This document shows, piece by piece, positions 53,484 to 61,280 of a stretch of DNA of 61,280 nt. The stretch comes from Oxalobacteraceae bacterium (GTDB taxonomy: Bacteria; Pseudomonadota; Gammaproteobacteria; Burkholderiales; Burkholderiaceae_D). Numbering within the stretch: position 1 is the stretch's first letter; the number at the start of each line of letters is the position of its first letter. The notes under the pieces are model-generated. The model saw nothing but the letters and a program-made list of their open reading frames with translations, was not told the DNA's origin and did no database searches. The position numbers and the translations under genes are program-made. The stretch is from contig JAHFQV010000009.1 of assembly GCA_023259175.1 (NCBI GenBank), positions 1 to 61,280 on the forward strand, read 5' to 3'.

Positions 53484-53687
53484 ATGGCAACAGGTATTGT
53501 AAAATGGTTTAATGACTCTAAAGGTTTTGGTTTCATTACTCCTGATGAAGGCGGTGAAGATTTGTTCGCGCACTTCTCTGCGATCGTATCGCAAGGCTTT
53601 AAATCTTTGAAAGAAAATCAACGCGTTTCTTTCGACGTTACTACAGGCCCAAAGGGCAAACAAGCATCTAACATTCAAGCGATCTAA
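53484..53687 (+). CDS. cspA: Cold shock protein (CspA family)
   Basis: This 67-residue single-stranded nucleic-acid-binding OB-fold protein has both RNA-binding motifs: KGFGFI (RNP1) and DLFAHF (RNP2-like). It acts as an RNA chaperone. The start follows GAAATAGGAAATTGTA. A long leader and a strong terminator make it a single-gene unit. Confidence 0.97.
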   Translation: MATGIVKWFNDSKGFGFITPDEGGEDLFAHFSAIVSQGFKSLKENQRVSFDVTTGPKGKQASNIQAI

Positions 53688-53723
53688 TTTCTGATCATTT
53701 GTTTGGCTTGTTAAAGTCAAAAG

Positions 53724-53750
53724 AAACCCAGCTTAGGCTGGGTTTTTTTT
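53724..53750 (+). terminator. Terminator of cspA
   Basis: AACCCAGC, a TTAG loop and GCTGGGTT form an 8-bp stem followed by a run of eight T residues, 37 bp past the stop codon. Confidence 0.93.
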
Positions 53751-53933
53751 CGCCTCTAGGTTTGTATGTTCAGGTTGCAAGGTCGGTTTGCAAGTTCATT
53801 AAGCCACACTCTTTTTGTCTCACATTTGTTCTTGTCCGGCAATATTTCTATCGATTACGGCAGAACCGTTTTATACTAAGCGGAGATTTTCCACGGTAAA
53901 ACACGGTAACGCACTGTTTTTGGAGGATGCCTC

Positions 53934-55667
53934 ATGAGGAATTTGACGATACGGTTTAGATTGATTTCGACCATGTTGTTTATGGCAGTCATGCTAGTCG
54001 CGGGCGGTTTTATGGGGGCTCTTGGCGTGCAGCGCGGAAATGCTGTCACCAAAGACATCTTTGAAAATCAGCTTCCTTCAGTCGATGCGCTGGCCCAAAT
54101 GCGCATTGAGATTTTGCATGCGCGCATCGCACTCGACTCTTTGGTCGCCCACGCGACTGGTGCCGATGCCAGCGATACTCAGAAACGGCTCGATACTGCG
54201 CTTGAGCATGCCGACCTACATTGGAAGCGATATAGTGCTTTGCCTATGGACGCTGAGGAAAAATTGGTGGCCAGTGAGCTTAAACAGAGGCTCGATCAAT
54301 TGTTGACGCAAGGATTTCGCCCTGCACTTGCAGCTCTGAAAGCCGGTGATGCGGCCGAAGCTGATCGTATCAATACCAGCTTAATTACATCGAATTACAC
54401 CCAATTTTCTGACCAGGTCGCTACGTTATCGCAATATCAGATGAAAAGTACCGAGTCGGAGCTACTTCAAAATCAGAACAATTTTAAGACCTTTGTCTGG
54501 ATTGATGTTGCAGGTGTTGCCGCGGCAGTGTTGATTGTATTTGTTTCCGCTTATTTTTTGGTGGGTGCGATTGCTAATCCCCTGCAGTTCGTCTTGGAGC
54601 AATTTGATGCGATTGGTGACGGCAATTTGTCGAAACAGATCCGCGCGAAATCCTATGATGAGATGGGACGATTGCTGCGAGGATTGGAAAATATGCGGCA
54701 AAATTTGGTGCAAACTGTGACGGTGGTGCGCGAAGGGAGTGTGTCCATCGCTCGATCTTCGGCAGAAATTGCTAGTGGTAATTTGGACTTATCTGCAAGA
54801 ACTGAGAGTCAGGCGGGAAGCCTAGAGGAAACAGCTTCTTCGATGGAGGAATTGACTTCAACGGTGCAACAAAATGTGGACAATGCGCGTCAGGCGAATA
54901 CCCTGGCGCTGACTGCATCGAGCGTTGCAAGCAAAGGTGGTCGAGTGGTGGGGGATGTCGTTGATACGATGAATTCCATCAAAGACAGCTCCAAAAAAAT
55001 TGTCGATATTATTGGCGTGATTGATGGCATTGCGTTTCAGACCAATATCTTGGCCTTAAATGCTGCAGTAGAAGCGGCGAGGGCGGGTGAGCAGGGGCGT
55101 GGCTTTGCTGTGGTTGCCTCAGAGGTCAGAAATTTGGCTCAGCGATCTGCTGGCGCAGCGAAAGAAATTAAAGAATTAATCAATGATTCTGTCGGAAAAA
55201 TCGAGACCGGTGCGCGATTGGTTGATGATGCGGGAAAAACGATGAATGAAATTGTCGTTTCCATTAAGGGCGTGGCCGATATTATGGCGGAAATCACCGC
55301 TGCGAGCGTGGAACAAAGTGATGGGATTGCGCAAGTTAATATTGCCATTACGCGGATGGATGAAGCAACCCAACAAAATGCAGCCTTGGTCGAAGAAGCT
55401 GCCGCGGCCGCTCAAAGTATGCAATCGCAGGCCAATAGCTTGAACCAGGCAATGAGTATTTTTAGAGTGAGTCCAGACGATAAGGGCCTACATGTAGAGT
55501 TTGAAAACGCAGAAAAAGAACCGCTAAAGCCGAAACCTGCAAAGCCGAAATCGGCTGAGCGTGCAGTCAAAGCCTTAACCCATGCTGCGCAAGCCAAGCC
55601 GGCCAAGCCAGCAAAGGCTGCTGCTAGGGAGCCTGCGGGTGAAGAGGCTGATTGGGCTGAATTTTGA
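53934..55667 (+). CDS. Methyl-accepting chemotaxis protein
   Basis: This 577-residue chemoreceptor has a membrane segment at about 9-31, a periplasmic four-helix-type domain, and a second membrane segment at about 187-210. A HAMP domain and the signalling hairpin [21 protein letters not shown] follow. The C-terminus has a long Ala/Pro/Lys linker and ends in DWAEF, which fits the CheR-tethering pentapeptide pattern. The ligand is unknown. The start follows GGAGGAT. No chemotaxis genes are adjacent. Confidence 0.95.
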   Translation: MRNLTIRFRLISTMLFMAVMLVAGGFMGALGVQRGNAVTKDIFENQLPSVDALAQMRIEILHARIALDSLVAHATGADASDTQKRLDTALEHADLHWKRYSALPMDAEEKLVASELKQRLDQLLTQGFRPALAALKAGDAAEADRINTSLITSNYTQFSDQVATLSQYQMKSTESELLQNQNNFKTFVWIDVAGVAAAVLIVFVSAYFLVGAIANPLQFVLEQFDAIGDGNLSKQIRAKSYDEMGRLLRGLENMRQNLVQTVTVVREGSVSIARSSAEIASGNLDLSARTESQAGSLEETASSMEELTSTVQQNVDNARQANTLALTASSVASKGGRVVGDVVDTMNSIKDSSKKIVDIIGVIDGIAFQTNILALNAAVEAARAGEQGRGFAVVASEVRNLAQRSAGAAKEIKELINDSVGKIETGARLVDDAGKTMNEIVVSIKGVADIMAEITAASVEQSDGIAQVNIAITRMDEATQQNAALVEEAAAAAQSMQSQANSLNQAMSIFRVSPDDKGLHVEFENAEKEPLKPKPAKPKSAERAVKALTHAAQAKPAKPAKAAAREPAGEEADWAEF

Positions 55668-55680
55668 ATCACTTCATGTA

Positions 55681-55713
55681 AAAACGCGCCGCGGTGTTTC
55701 GATCGGCGCTTTC
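55681..55713. terminator. Bidirectional terminator between MCP and LysR genes
   Basis: GCGCCG (55686-55691) and CGGCGC (55704-55709) form a GC-rich stem flanked by A and T runs, between convergent genes. Confidence 0.55.
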
Positions 55714-55718
55714 CTAGT

Positions 55719-56621
55719 CTATTTTTGCCAGTAGTGCGTGTTGCTGTAGGCGTTTCTGAGAAAGTCAACAAAAGCACGAATTCGCAAGGGGAGATGACGT
55801 CGCTGCGCAAAGATAGCGTAGATATCGTTACCCGGCGCGTTGTAATCGTCCAGTACCGTAACTAGTTTTCCGGATTCGATTTCACTGCCAACCTCCCACA
55901 TCGAACGCCAGGCCAGTCCTTTGCCAGCTAAAGCCCAGTCATGCAAAACAGCGCCATCGTTACACACCATATTACCTTCGATTTTCATCAAAATATTTTT
56001 GCCATTCTCGCGAAAAGTCCAGCCACGTTGACTGCCATCGCTGCTAAAAGTTAAGCAGTTATGGCTCGATAAATCGCTTAAGGTATGGGGGCGACCGTGA
56101 CGTTTGAGGTAGTCAGGCGAAGCTACAACCACGCGCTTGTTGTCCGCTAATTTTACGCCGATCAAGTTAGAGTCCGTCAGAGCGGCAATGCGAATGGCGA
56201 CATCAACGCCTTCACCGATCAGATCAACGACACGGTCATTGAGATTCAAAGTTAATTTCACTTCTTTGTGCTCAGCGAGGAACATGGGAATCAAAGGCGC
56301 TACATGCTGCCGCCCAAAACCCGCTGGCGCAGAAATTGTTAATTGCCCACTTGCTCTGGCGCTGCGTTCCGACACCGAGGTTTCGGCTTCCTCGAGTTCT
56401 GTCAAAATGCGCTGACAATCTTCTAAAAACGCCGCGCCCTCAATCGTCAGCGCGATTTTGCGCGTAGTGCGTTGTAAAAGCTTAACATCGAGCCTTTCCT
56501 CTAAAGCGTCGAGACGACGGCCTATCATTGCAGGCGCCACACCTTCGGCGCGGGCGGCTGCCGATAAACTACCTCGGGTGGCGACTTCGGCGAAGGTCGA
56601 TATTTGTTTAAATTGGTCCAT
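55719..56621 (-). CDS. LysR-family transcriptional regulator
   Basis: This 300-residue LysR regulator has an N-terminal winged helix (FKQISTFAEVATRGSLSAAA, with RRLDALEERLDVKLLQR) and an effector-binding domain (TISAPAGFGRQHVAPLIP). The target is unknown. A 9-bp tandem repeat and a possible 13-codon leader ORF lie upstream on the same strand. Confidence 0.9.
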   Translation of the reverse strand: MDQFKQISTFAEVATRGSLSAAARAEGVAPAMIGRRLDALEERLDVKLLQRTTRKIALTIEGAAFLEDCQRILTELEEAETSVSERSARASGQLTISAPAGFGRQHVAPLIPMFLAEHKEVKLTLNLNDRVVDLIGEGVDVAIRIAALTDSNLIGVKLADNKRVVVASPDYLKRHGRPHTLSDLSSHNCLTFSSDGSQRGWTFRENGKNILMKIEGNMVCNDGAVLHDWALAGKGLAWRSMWEVGSEIESGKLVTVLDDYNAPGNDIYAIFAQRRHLPLRIRAFVDFLRNAYSNTHYWQK

Positions 56622-56710
56622 TTGAGGCTCGTCTCGTTTTAAGTTTGTGGGTGAAAAACGCTATCTTTCAAATTGCTGTGTGCTAAGGTAAAGATCAGAA
56701 ATCGATACGA

Positions 56711-56770
56711 CTTATGTCACTTGTACTACCTGCGCTGCCTGTGCAACCTAAGCAACCTACGCGACATAAG
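56711..56770 (-). repeat. 9-bp degenerate tandem repeat within an inverted repeat
   Basis: Five 9-bp units on the pattern YARGTTGCN (minus strand) lie between CTTATGTC and GACATAAG, which are exact reverse complements of each other. This is upstream of the LysR gene. Confidence 0.6.
56726..56767 (-). CDS. Possible 13-residue Arg-rich leader peptide
   Basis: The ATG in the inverted repeat opens MSRRLLRLHRQRR and ends at TAG. Six of thirteen residues are Arg, four of them encoded by AGG. It lies about 100 bp before the LysR start. It may be a chance product of the 9-bp repeat. Confidence 0.2.
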   Translation of the reverse strand: MSRRLLRLHRQRR

Positions 56771-57017
56771 CACAAAGACGCTGGCGTTGTTGAGTTCGCC
56801 CTGTTGTTAAAGTGCTGCCTTCAATTTCTCTCATTGAGCCAGCACAATTTTGCCTGAGTCCTAATTGAGTTCAACATTGCTTAATTAAATCGACTTAATA
56901 ACTTGCTTTCCATAAAAATTTTTAACAAATATACTGGAATTCTTCTTCTAAATGCTTAGATTTGTGACTAAAACGAAAAAATAAAGTGATTAATCGCGAT
57001 ATTATGCCTACTCAGAT

Positions 57018-57063
57018 GTTGAATATACTGGCAAACGTATGTCGAATTGATTCTATATTCAAC
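57018..57063. promoter_or_regulatory. 10-bp inverted repeat before aceB
   Basis: GTTGAATATA (57018-57027) and TATATTCAAC (57054-57063) are perfect inverted repeats with a 26-base spacer. The left arm overlaps one copy of the AATATACTGG direct repeat. It is a candidate operator or DNA loop site for malate synthase control. Confidence 0.45.
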
Positions 57064-57151
57064 TGAATTTTTTCTAAAAACAAAAAAAATTCATGATTTA
57101 TGATTGCTTTCGACGATTTGCTCAGCGTAATTCACGGTCAGGCGAAAATAA

Positions 57152-57292
57152 ATGAATCTTCTTGAATTGAATGGTGATTTCTCTTTGAATCCACCTGCGA
57201 GTTTTACCTTGTTGCCGAAGTGTTTTGACGCAAAAGCGATCGGGCCTTGTTCCAATGAGATTGAAGATATGAGCGATTCTTTGGGGCGATAA
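57152..57292 (+). CDS. Possible 46-residue small protein
   Basis: This ORF (MNLLELNGDF to DSLGR) starts after AGGCGAAAATAA and ends 31 bp before the aceB start. It has no recognised domain. It could be a leader ORF; the sequence alone does not prove translation. Confidence 0.25.
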   Translation: MNLLELNGDFSLNPPASFTLLPKCFDAKAIGPCSNEIEDMSDSLGR

Positions 57293-57323
57293 GACAGTTT
57301 TTATTTTTTTGATGGAGTTGAAA

Positions 57324-58910
57324 ATGATCGATGTAAAACTACCGCCGGGCGTGGAAATTCTCGGGGAAATGAAGGCCGAATACAGTCACATATTGAGTTA
57401 CGAGGCTTTGTCTTTAGTCGCGAAATTGAGTCGTCATTTTGCGCCATCACGTCTTCAATTGTTAGAAAAGAGACGTGTGCGGGCAGCGCAACTTGATCAA
57501 GGTGAGAAGCTCGATTTTCTGCCTGAAACTGCGCATATTCGCTCCTCGCCTTGGACGATCGCCGCTTTGCCCAAAGCGCTTGAATGTCGCCGAGTAGAGA
57601 TTACGGGGCCAGTTGAACGAAAAATGATTATCAATGCGCTCAACTCGGGTGCGGATAGTTATATGAGTGATTTTGAAGATTCAAATACACCCAATTGGCG
57701 CAATCAAATTGAAGGTCAGATCAATCTCTACGATGCGGTGAGACGCACAATCAGTTTTGAACAAAAAACTAAACACTATCGTCTCAATGAACGAATTGCG
57801 ACCTTGTTGGTGCGTCCACGCGGTTGGCATTTAGATGAAAAACATGTGCTAGTGGATGGTCAGCGCATTTCAGGTGGGATTTTTGATTTTGCTCTATTCA
57901 TGTTTCATAACGCGAAGGAGCAAATTGCGCGTGGCGCGGGTCCGTATTTCTATTTGCCGAAGATGGAATCCCATTTGGAAGCGCGTTTGTGGAACGATAT
58001 TTTTGTCATGACCCAAACTGAACTAGGTTTACCGCAAGGGACAATACGTGCGACTGTTTTGATCGAAACGATCATGGCTGCTTTTGAGATGGATGAGATT
58101 CTTTATGAGCTGCGGGAACATAGTGCGGGTTTGAACGCAGGGCGTTGGGATTATATTTTTTCCTGTATTAAGAAGTTCAAGAACGATCAGGATTTTTGTT
58201 TGGCTGACCGTGCGAAAGTGACGATGACTGCGCCGTTCATGCGAGCTTACGCTCTCCTTTTGCTGCAAACTTGCCACAAGAGGCAGGCGCCAGCGATTGG
58301 TGGGATGGCCGCATTGATCCCAATAAAAAATGACGCAGCCAAAAATGAAATTGCGATGGCAGGGGTTAGAAGTGATAAAGCACGCGATGCAAGTGATGGT
58401 TACGACGGCGGCTGGGTTGCGCATCCAGGACTCGTTGATTTGGCGATGGCCGAATTTAAAAATGTCTTGGGTGAAGCACCAAATCAAATTCAAAAACAGC
58501 TGACTGAGTTTAGTGCCACACCTGAAGAATTATTGAATTTCAAACCAGAAGCGCCGATTACGGAAGCGGGCCTAAGGTATAACATTAACGTCGGAATTCA
58601 TTATCTTGGCGCATGGTTGGATGGTAATGGCTGTGTGCCTATCCATCATTTAATGGAAGATGCTGCGACAGCAGAAATTAGTCGTTCCCAAGTGTGGCAA
58701 TGGATACGCTCAAGCAAAGGTGTTCTGGAAGATGGGCGCAAAATTACTGCCGATTTAGTGCGTAGTCTGATCGCCGAAGAATTGGCGAAGGTTCAGGAGG
58801 TCGCTGGGCAAGGCGCGAGTTATTTGCGTGCTGCGACGATTTTTGAAGCAATGTCAACCAGCGTAGATTTCGTGGAATTTTTAACCTTGCCACTTTACGA
58901 GGAAATTTGA
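57324..58910 (+). CDS. aceB: Malate synthase A
   Basis: This 528-residue glyoxylate-bypass enzyme condenses glyoxylate and acetyl-CoA to malate. Diagnostic segments are SGADSYMSDFEDSNTPNW, LLVRPRGWHLDEKHV and GRWDYIFSCIKKF. The ATG at 57324 has GGAG at ideal distance; upstream starts at 57309 and 57312 lack it. Isocitrate lyase is not in the window. Upstream inverted repeats suggest its own regulation. Confidence 0.95.
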   Translation: MIDVKLPPGVEILGEMKAEYSHILSYEALSLVAKLSRHFAPSRLQLLEKRRVRAAQLDQGEKLDFLPETAHIRSSPWTIAALPKALECRRVEITGPVERKMIINALNSGADSYMSDFEDSNTPNWRNQIEGQINLYDAVRRTISFEQKTKHYRLNERIATLLVRPRGWHLDEKHVLVDGQRISGGIFDFALFMFHNAKEQIARGAGPYFYLPKMESHLEARLWNDIFVMTQTELGLPQGTIRATVLIETIMAAFEMDEILYELREHSAGLNAGRWDYIFSCIKKFKNDQDFCLADRAKVTMTAPFMRAYALLLLQTCHKRQAPAIGGMAALIPIKNDAAKNEIAMAGVRSDKARDASDGYDGGWVAHPGLVDLAMAEFKNVLGEAPNQIQKQLTEFSATPEELLNFKPEAPITEAGLRYNINVGIHYLGAWLDGNGCVPIHHLMEDAATAEISRSQVWQWIRSSKGVLEDGRKITADLVRSLIAEELAKVQEVAGQGASYLRAATIFEAMSTSVDFVEFLTLPLYEEI

Positions 58911-58964
58911 GTTGTAAATTTTTTGCCTGTTGATGTAGAAAAGCGCGAAGTCGGTAGGCTTCAA

Positions 58965-58983
58965 TCCCGATGCTTATCGGGAG
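58965..58983. terminator. Short hairpin between aceB and nadA
   Basis: TCCCGAT, a GCTT loop and ATCGGGA form a 7-bp stem. No T run follows, so it may be a weak terminator or leader structure. Confidence 0.35.
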
Positions 58984-59066
58984 CCTTCGCGCGAACCCTT
59001 CCAGTAACCCGTTCTCTCGCTGGTGATATAATCTTCGCGGTTTGGTCTCGATTTTTCATTAGGATA

Positions 59067-60209
59067 ATGAGTACTATGCAAGCGAATAAAGTGATTGAAT
59101 TTGAACGCCCCCAATTGGATACGGGCGGAAGTTGTTTGGCTTCCGCTTGGGCGCGTGTTCCAGATGTGCCTAGCATCGAAGAGAAAAAAATCCTCAAAGA
59201 AAAAATAAAACGTTTATTGAAGGAGCGCGAGGCTGTTTTGGTGGCGCATTACTACGTTGACGCTGAGCTGCAAGACTTGGCGGAAGAAACCGGTGGTTGT
59301 GTTTCCGATTCGCTAGAAATGGCTCGTTTTGGGCGTGATCATTCCGCGCAAACCTTGATCGTGGCAGGTGTTAAATTTATGGGCGAAACGGCGAAAATTT
59401 TGAGCCCCCATAAAACTATTTTAATGCCCGACCTAGATGCGACTTGTTCATTGGATTTGGGATGCGATCCCATGGAATTTGCAGCGTTTTGCGATGCTCA
59501 TCCAGACCGTACCGTCGTCGTATACGCCAATACTAGCGCAGCGGTTAAGGCGCGCGCCGATTGGATGGTGACTTCCAGTGTTGGTTTAGATATCGTCGCG
59601 CACTTGCACGCACAAGGAAAAAAAATCTTGTGGGCACCGGATAAGCATTTGGGTGGCTATATTCAAAAACAGACGGGTGCCGACATGCTGCTGTGGCAGG
59701 GCTCTTGTTTGGTGCATGATGAGTTTAAGGCTGTGGAGCTCGAATTTTTGATGCAAGCGCATCCACAAGCGAAAGTATTGGTTCACCCAGAATCGCCCGC
59801 TGCCGTGGTGGCATTAGCCCACGTCGTGGGTTCTACATCGCAACTCATTAATGCTAGCAAAAATTTGGAGGCCCAAGAATTTATCGTCGCAACCGATAAT
59901 GGGATACTACATAAAATGCAAATGGCAGCACCCTCGAAACGATTTATCGTGGCACCGACTGCGGGAAATAGCGCGACCTGTAAAAGCTGCGCGCATTGCC
60001 CTTGGATGGCGATGAATGGCTTGAGAAATTTATTGTCCGTCTTGGAAACGGGTGCGAACGCGATTGAGGTTGATACTGTGATCGGCGCGAAGGCCAAAGT
60101 CTCGATAGATCGCATGCTCGATTTTGCCGCTGCGCAGAAGAAAAATGTTCGCGCGAGCGGCGATTTGGCCCAAGATGCTGCGTTGTTTTCGGGAATAGGC
60201 CCTGCATAA
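59067..60209 (+). CDS. nadA: Quinolinate synthase
   Basis: This 380-residue 4Fe-4S enzyme condenses iminoaspartate with dihydroxyacetone phosphate to quinolinate in NAD synthesis. The cluster cysteines are seen in [23 protein letters not shown] and [11 protein letters not shown]. The ATG at 59067 follows AGGA; the in-frame extension to 58923 has no family counterpart. nadC follows 18 bp later; nadB is not adjacent. Confidence 0.95.
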   Translation: MSTMQANKVIEFERPQLDTGGSCLASAWARVPDVPSIEEKKILKEKIKRLLKEREAVLVAHYYVDAELQDLAEETGGCVSDSLEMARFGRDHSAQTLIVAGVKFMGETAKILSPHKTILMPDLDATCSLDLGCDPMEFAAFCDAHPDRTVVVYANTSAAVKARADWMVTSSVGLDIVAHLHAQGKKILWAPDKHLGGYIQKQTGADMLLWQGSCLVHDEFKAVELEFLMQAHPQAKVLVHPESPAAVVALAHVVGSTSQLINASKNLEAQEFIVATDNGILHKMQMAAPSKRFIVAPTAGNSATCKSCAHCPWMAMNGLRNLLSVLETGANAIEVDTVIGAKAKVSIDRMLDFAAAQKKNVRASGDLAQDAALFSGIGPA

Positions 60210-60227
60210 AATTAAGGAAGCTGCCTG

Positions 60228-61118
60228 ATGAGTAATTTGAAGAATCCCTTTCAAGATTTCGATCAAGCCTTGCAAGAAGCGCTACAACGAAACGTGCAAA
60301 CTGCGATAGATGAAGATGTGGGATCAGGCGATTTGACCGGCGAATTGGTCAGTGCGAATCTGCGTGTACACGCACAAGTAGTCGTGCGCGAGCGGGCTAT
60401 CCTGTGTGGCGCGCCTTGGTTTGATGCAGTGATGCATGCCATTGATCCTAGTATTTTGGTCGATTGGCAATATGCCGAAGGCGAAAGCATGAGCGCTGAC
60501 AGTATCGTATGTAAGTTAGAAGGCCGGGCGCGCAGTCTCTTAACTGCAGAACGCGCCGCACTGAATTTTCTGCAGTTATTGTCGGCCGTCGCAAGCGCGA
60601 CCCATACCTATGTTGAATTAATTGCCGGGACCAAGGCGAAAATCTTAGACACCCGTAAAACGCTACCCGGAATGCGTTTGGCGCAAAAATATGCCGTGCG
60701 AGTTGGCGGCGGCACTAATCAAAGATTAGCATTGTATGATGGAATCCTAATCAAAGAGAACCATATCGCTTCTGCCGGTGGCATTGCCTCATCTCTGCAA
60801 TTGGCCAAGCAAGTAGTCGAAAAACACGCTAGAGCGGTAAGCGTGCAAATCGAAGTCGAGACACTGGCGGAATTGAGTCTAGCCCTCGATGCAGGTGCCT
60901 CCTCAATCTTGCTAGACAATTTTGATGTGATCAAAATGCGTGAGGCAGTTAGCCTTAATCAAAACCGAGCCCTATTGGAAGCATCAGGCGGAATTGGATT
61001 TAATACCGTTCGTGCGATTGCAGAAACGGGTGTTGATCGCATATCAATTGGCAGCCTTACTAAAGATATCAAGGCAGTTGACTATTCGCTCCGTGTGATG
61101 GGTGATTTGCTCCCTTGA
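60228..61118 (+). CDS. nadC: Nicotinate-nucleotide pyrophosphorylase (quinolinate phosphoribosyltransferase)
   Basis: This 296-residue enzyme converts quinolinate and PRPP to nicotinate mononucleotide. AIDEDVGSGDLTGELV, ILDTRKTLPGMRLAQKYAV and VGGGTNQRLALYDGILIKENH are family signatures, and the C-terminal GVDRISIGSLTK holds the phosphate site. It is in an operon with nadA. Confidence 0.95.
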   Translation: MSNLKNPFQDFDQALQEALQRNVQTAIDEDVGSGDLTGELVSANLRVHAQVVVRERAILCGAPWFDAVMHAIDPSILVDWQYAEGESMSADSIVCKLEGRARSLLTAERAALNFLQLLSAVASATHTYVELIAGTKAKILDTRKTLPGMRLAQKYAVRVGGGTNQRLALYDGILIKENHIASAGGIASSLQLAKQVVEKHARAVSVQIEVETLAELSLALDAGASSILLDNFDVIKMREAVSLNQNRALLEASGGIGFNTVRAIAETGVDRISIGSLTKDIKAVDYSLRVMGDLLP

Positions 61119-61165
61119 AGCCGACTTATTTTTGGGCTCTAAGTGAAAACTAAGTTGGAAGGGGG

Positions 61166-61194
61166 TTGACGATAAATGAGAAGTGCTGCATAAT
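61166..61194 (+). promoter_or_regulatory. Strong outward promoter at the window end
   Basis: TTGACG and CATAAT are separated by exactly 17 bp, facing out of the window. The downstream TTCTCTGCTGCTGACGAAC and the lack of any start codon suit a leader of a stable-RNA operon such as rRNA. The transcribed gene is not in the window. Confidence 0.7.
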
Positions 61195-61280
61195 CTCGTT
61201 TCTCTGCTGCTGACGAACAAAACGATTCGAAGCAAAACGAAAAAGCGAATAGCTGAAGTAGGATAGGCAGGAAGAATTAA

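Larger units (their letters stand above)
56622..57323. other. Long AT-rich intergenic region
   Basis: These 702 bases between the LysR gene and aceB contain no large ORF. The left part holds 9-bp tandem repeats. The middle (56880-57120) is very AT-rich. Two 10-bp direct repeats AATATACTGG (56931 and 57022 regions) and a 10-bp inverted repeat precede aceB. One small ORF is possible at 57152-57292. Confidence 0.6.

Overview
The window looks like chromosomal DNA of a betaproteobacterium of the order Burkholderiales, most likely Oxalobacteraceae (an Undibacterium/Herminiimonas-type organism). This is inferred from gene content and order: dapA-bamC, trxA-rho, a zapB-like gene-zapA-6S RNA, an AddAB-type helicase-nuclease pair, nadA-nadC and ubiU-ubiV-ubiT-nnrS. 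There is no phage, plasmid or transposase gene. The only mobile DNA seen is one complete MITE-like element and part of a second copy.

Layout. 1-8.6 kb: the end of a repeat element, a secreted ClpP-fold protein, a GH64-like protein, threonine aldolase, a LysE exporter, a large TonB/TolA-like protein with a 15-bp minisatellite, a DTW-domain tRNA-modification enzyme and an IclR regulator. 8.8-17.3 kb: a YciO/TsaC-like protein, TrpS, DapA, BamC, a small Ala/Pro lipoprotein, RoxA-type ribosomal oxygenase, SlyD, DgkA and a secreted protein with three DUF3395-like repeats. 17.3-25.3 kb, mostly minus strand: a phospho-lyase and kinase pair resembling hydroxylysine or phosphoethanolamine catabolism, a GFA enzyme, a MAPEG protein, a 5'-nucleotidase, then the anaerobic ubiquinone operon ubiU-ubiV-ubiT with nnrS behind an FNR-type site. 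25.4-33.7 kb: a GNAT enzyme, a soluble histidine kinase with a TPR response regulator, tRNA-Leu(CAA), an ArnT-like glycosyltransferase, L31 type B, the MITE, a TRIC-type channel, rho and trxA.

33.9-43.6 kb: addB-addA, zapB-like and zapA, 6S RNA with terminator, a DUF4349 lipoprotein, an MFS transporter and a very small membrane ORF. 43.6-49.6 kb: an SPFH/band-7 protein with an SH3-like secreted partner, divergent from a response regulator/histidine kinase pair. 49.6-56.6 kb: a GNAT enzyme, an FAH-family hydrolase, a CysB-like regulator, a methyltransferase, a ferredoxin, CspA, a chemoreceptor and a LysR regulator. 56.6-61.3 kb: a long AT-rich region with inverted repeats and two possible small ORFs, malate synthase, NadA and NadC. 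The window ends in a strong promoter firing outward, possibly into a stable-RNA operon.

Most genes are housekeeping. The strongest new observation is the 220-bp element at 30943-31162. It has perfect 17-bp terminal inverted repeats and a perfect 10-bp target duplication that includes the first two bases of the TRIC gene start codon. A second, near-identical arm lies at the left edge of the window. Other points of interest are a possibly leaderless FNR-type promoter for ubiUVT-nnrS, the kinase/phospho-lyase pair, and several palindromic sites without a known regulator. Family names are from recognition of motifs in the translations; no database search was run.
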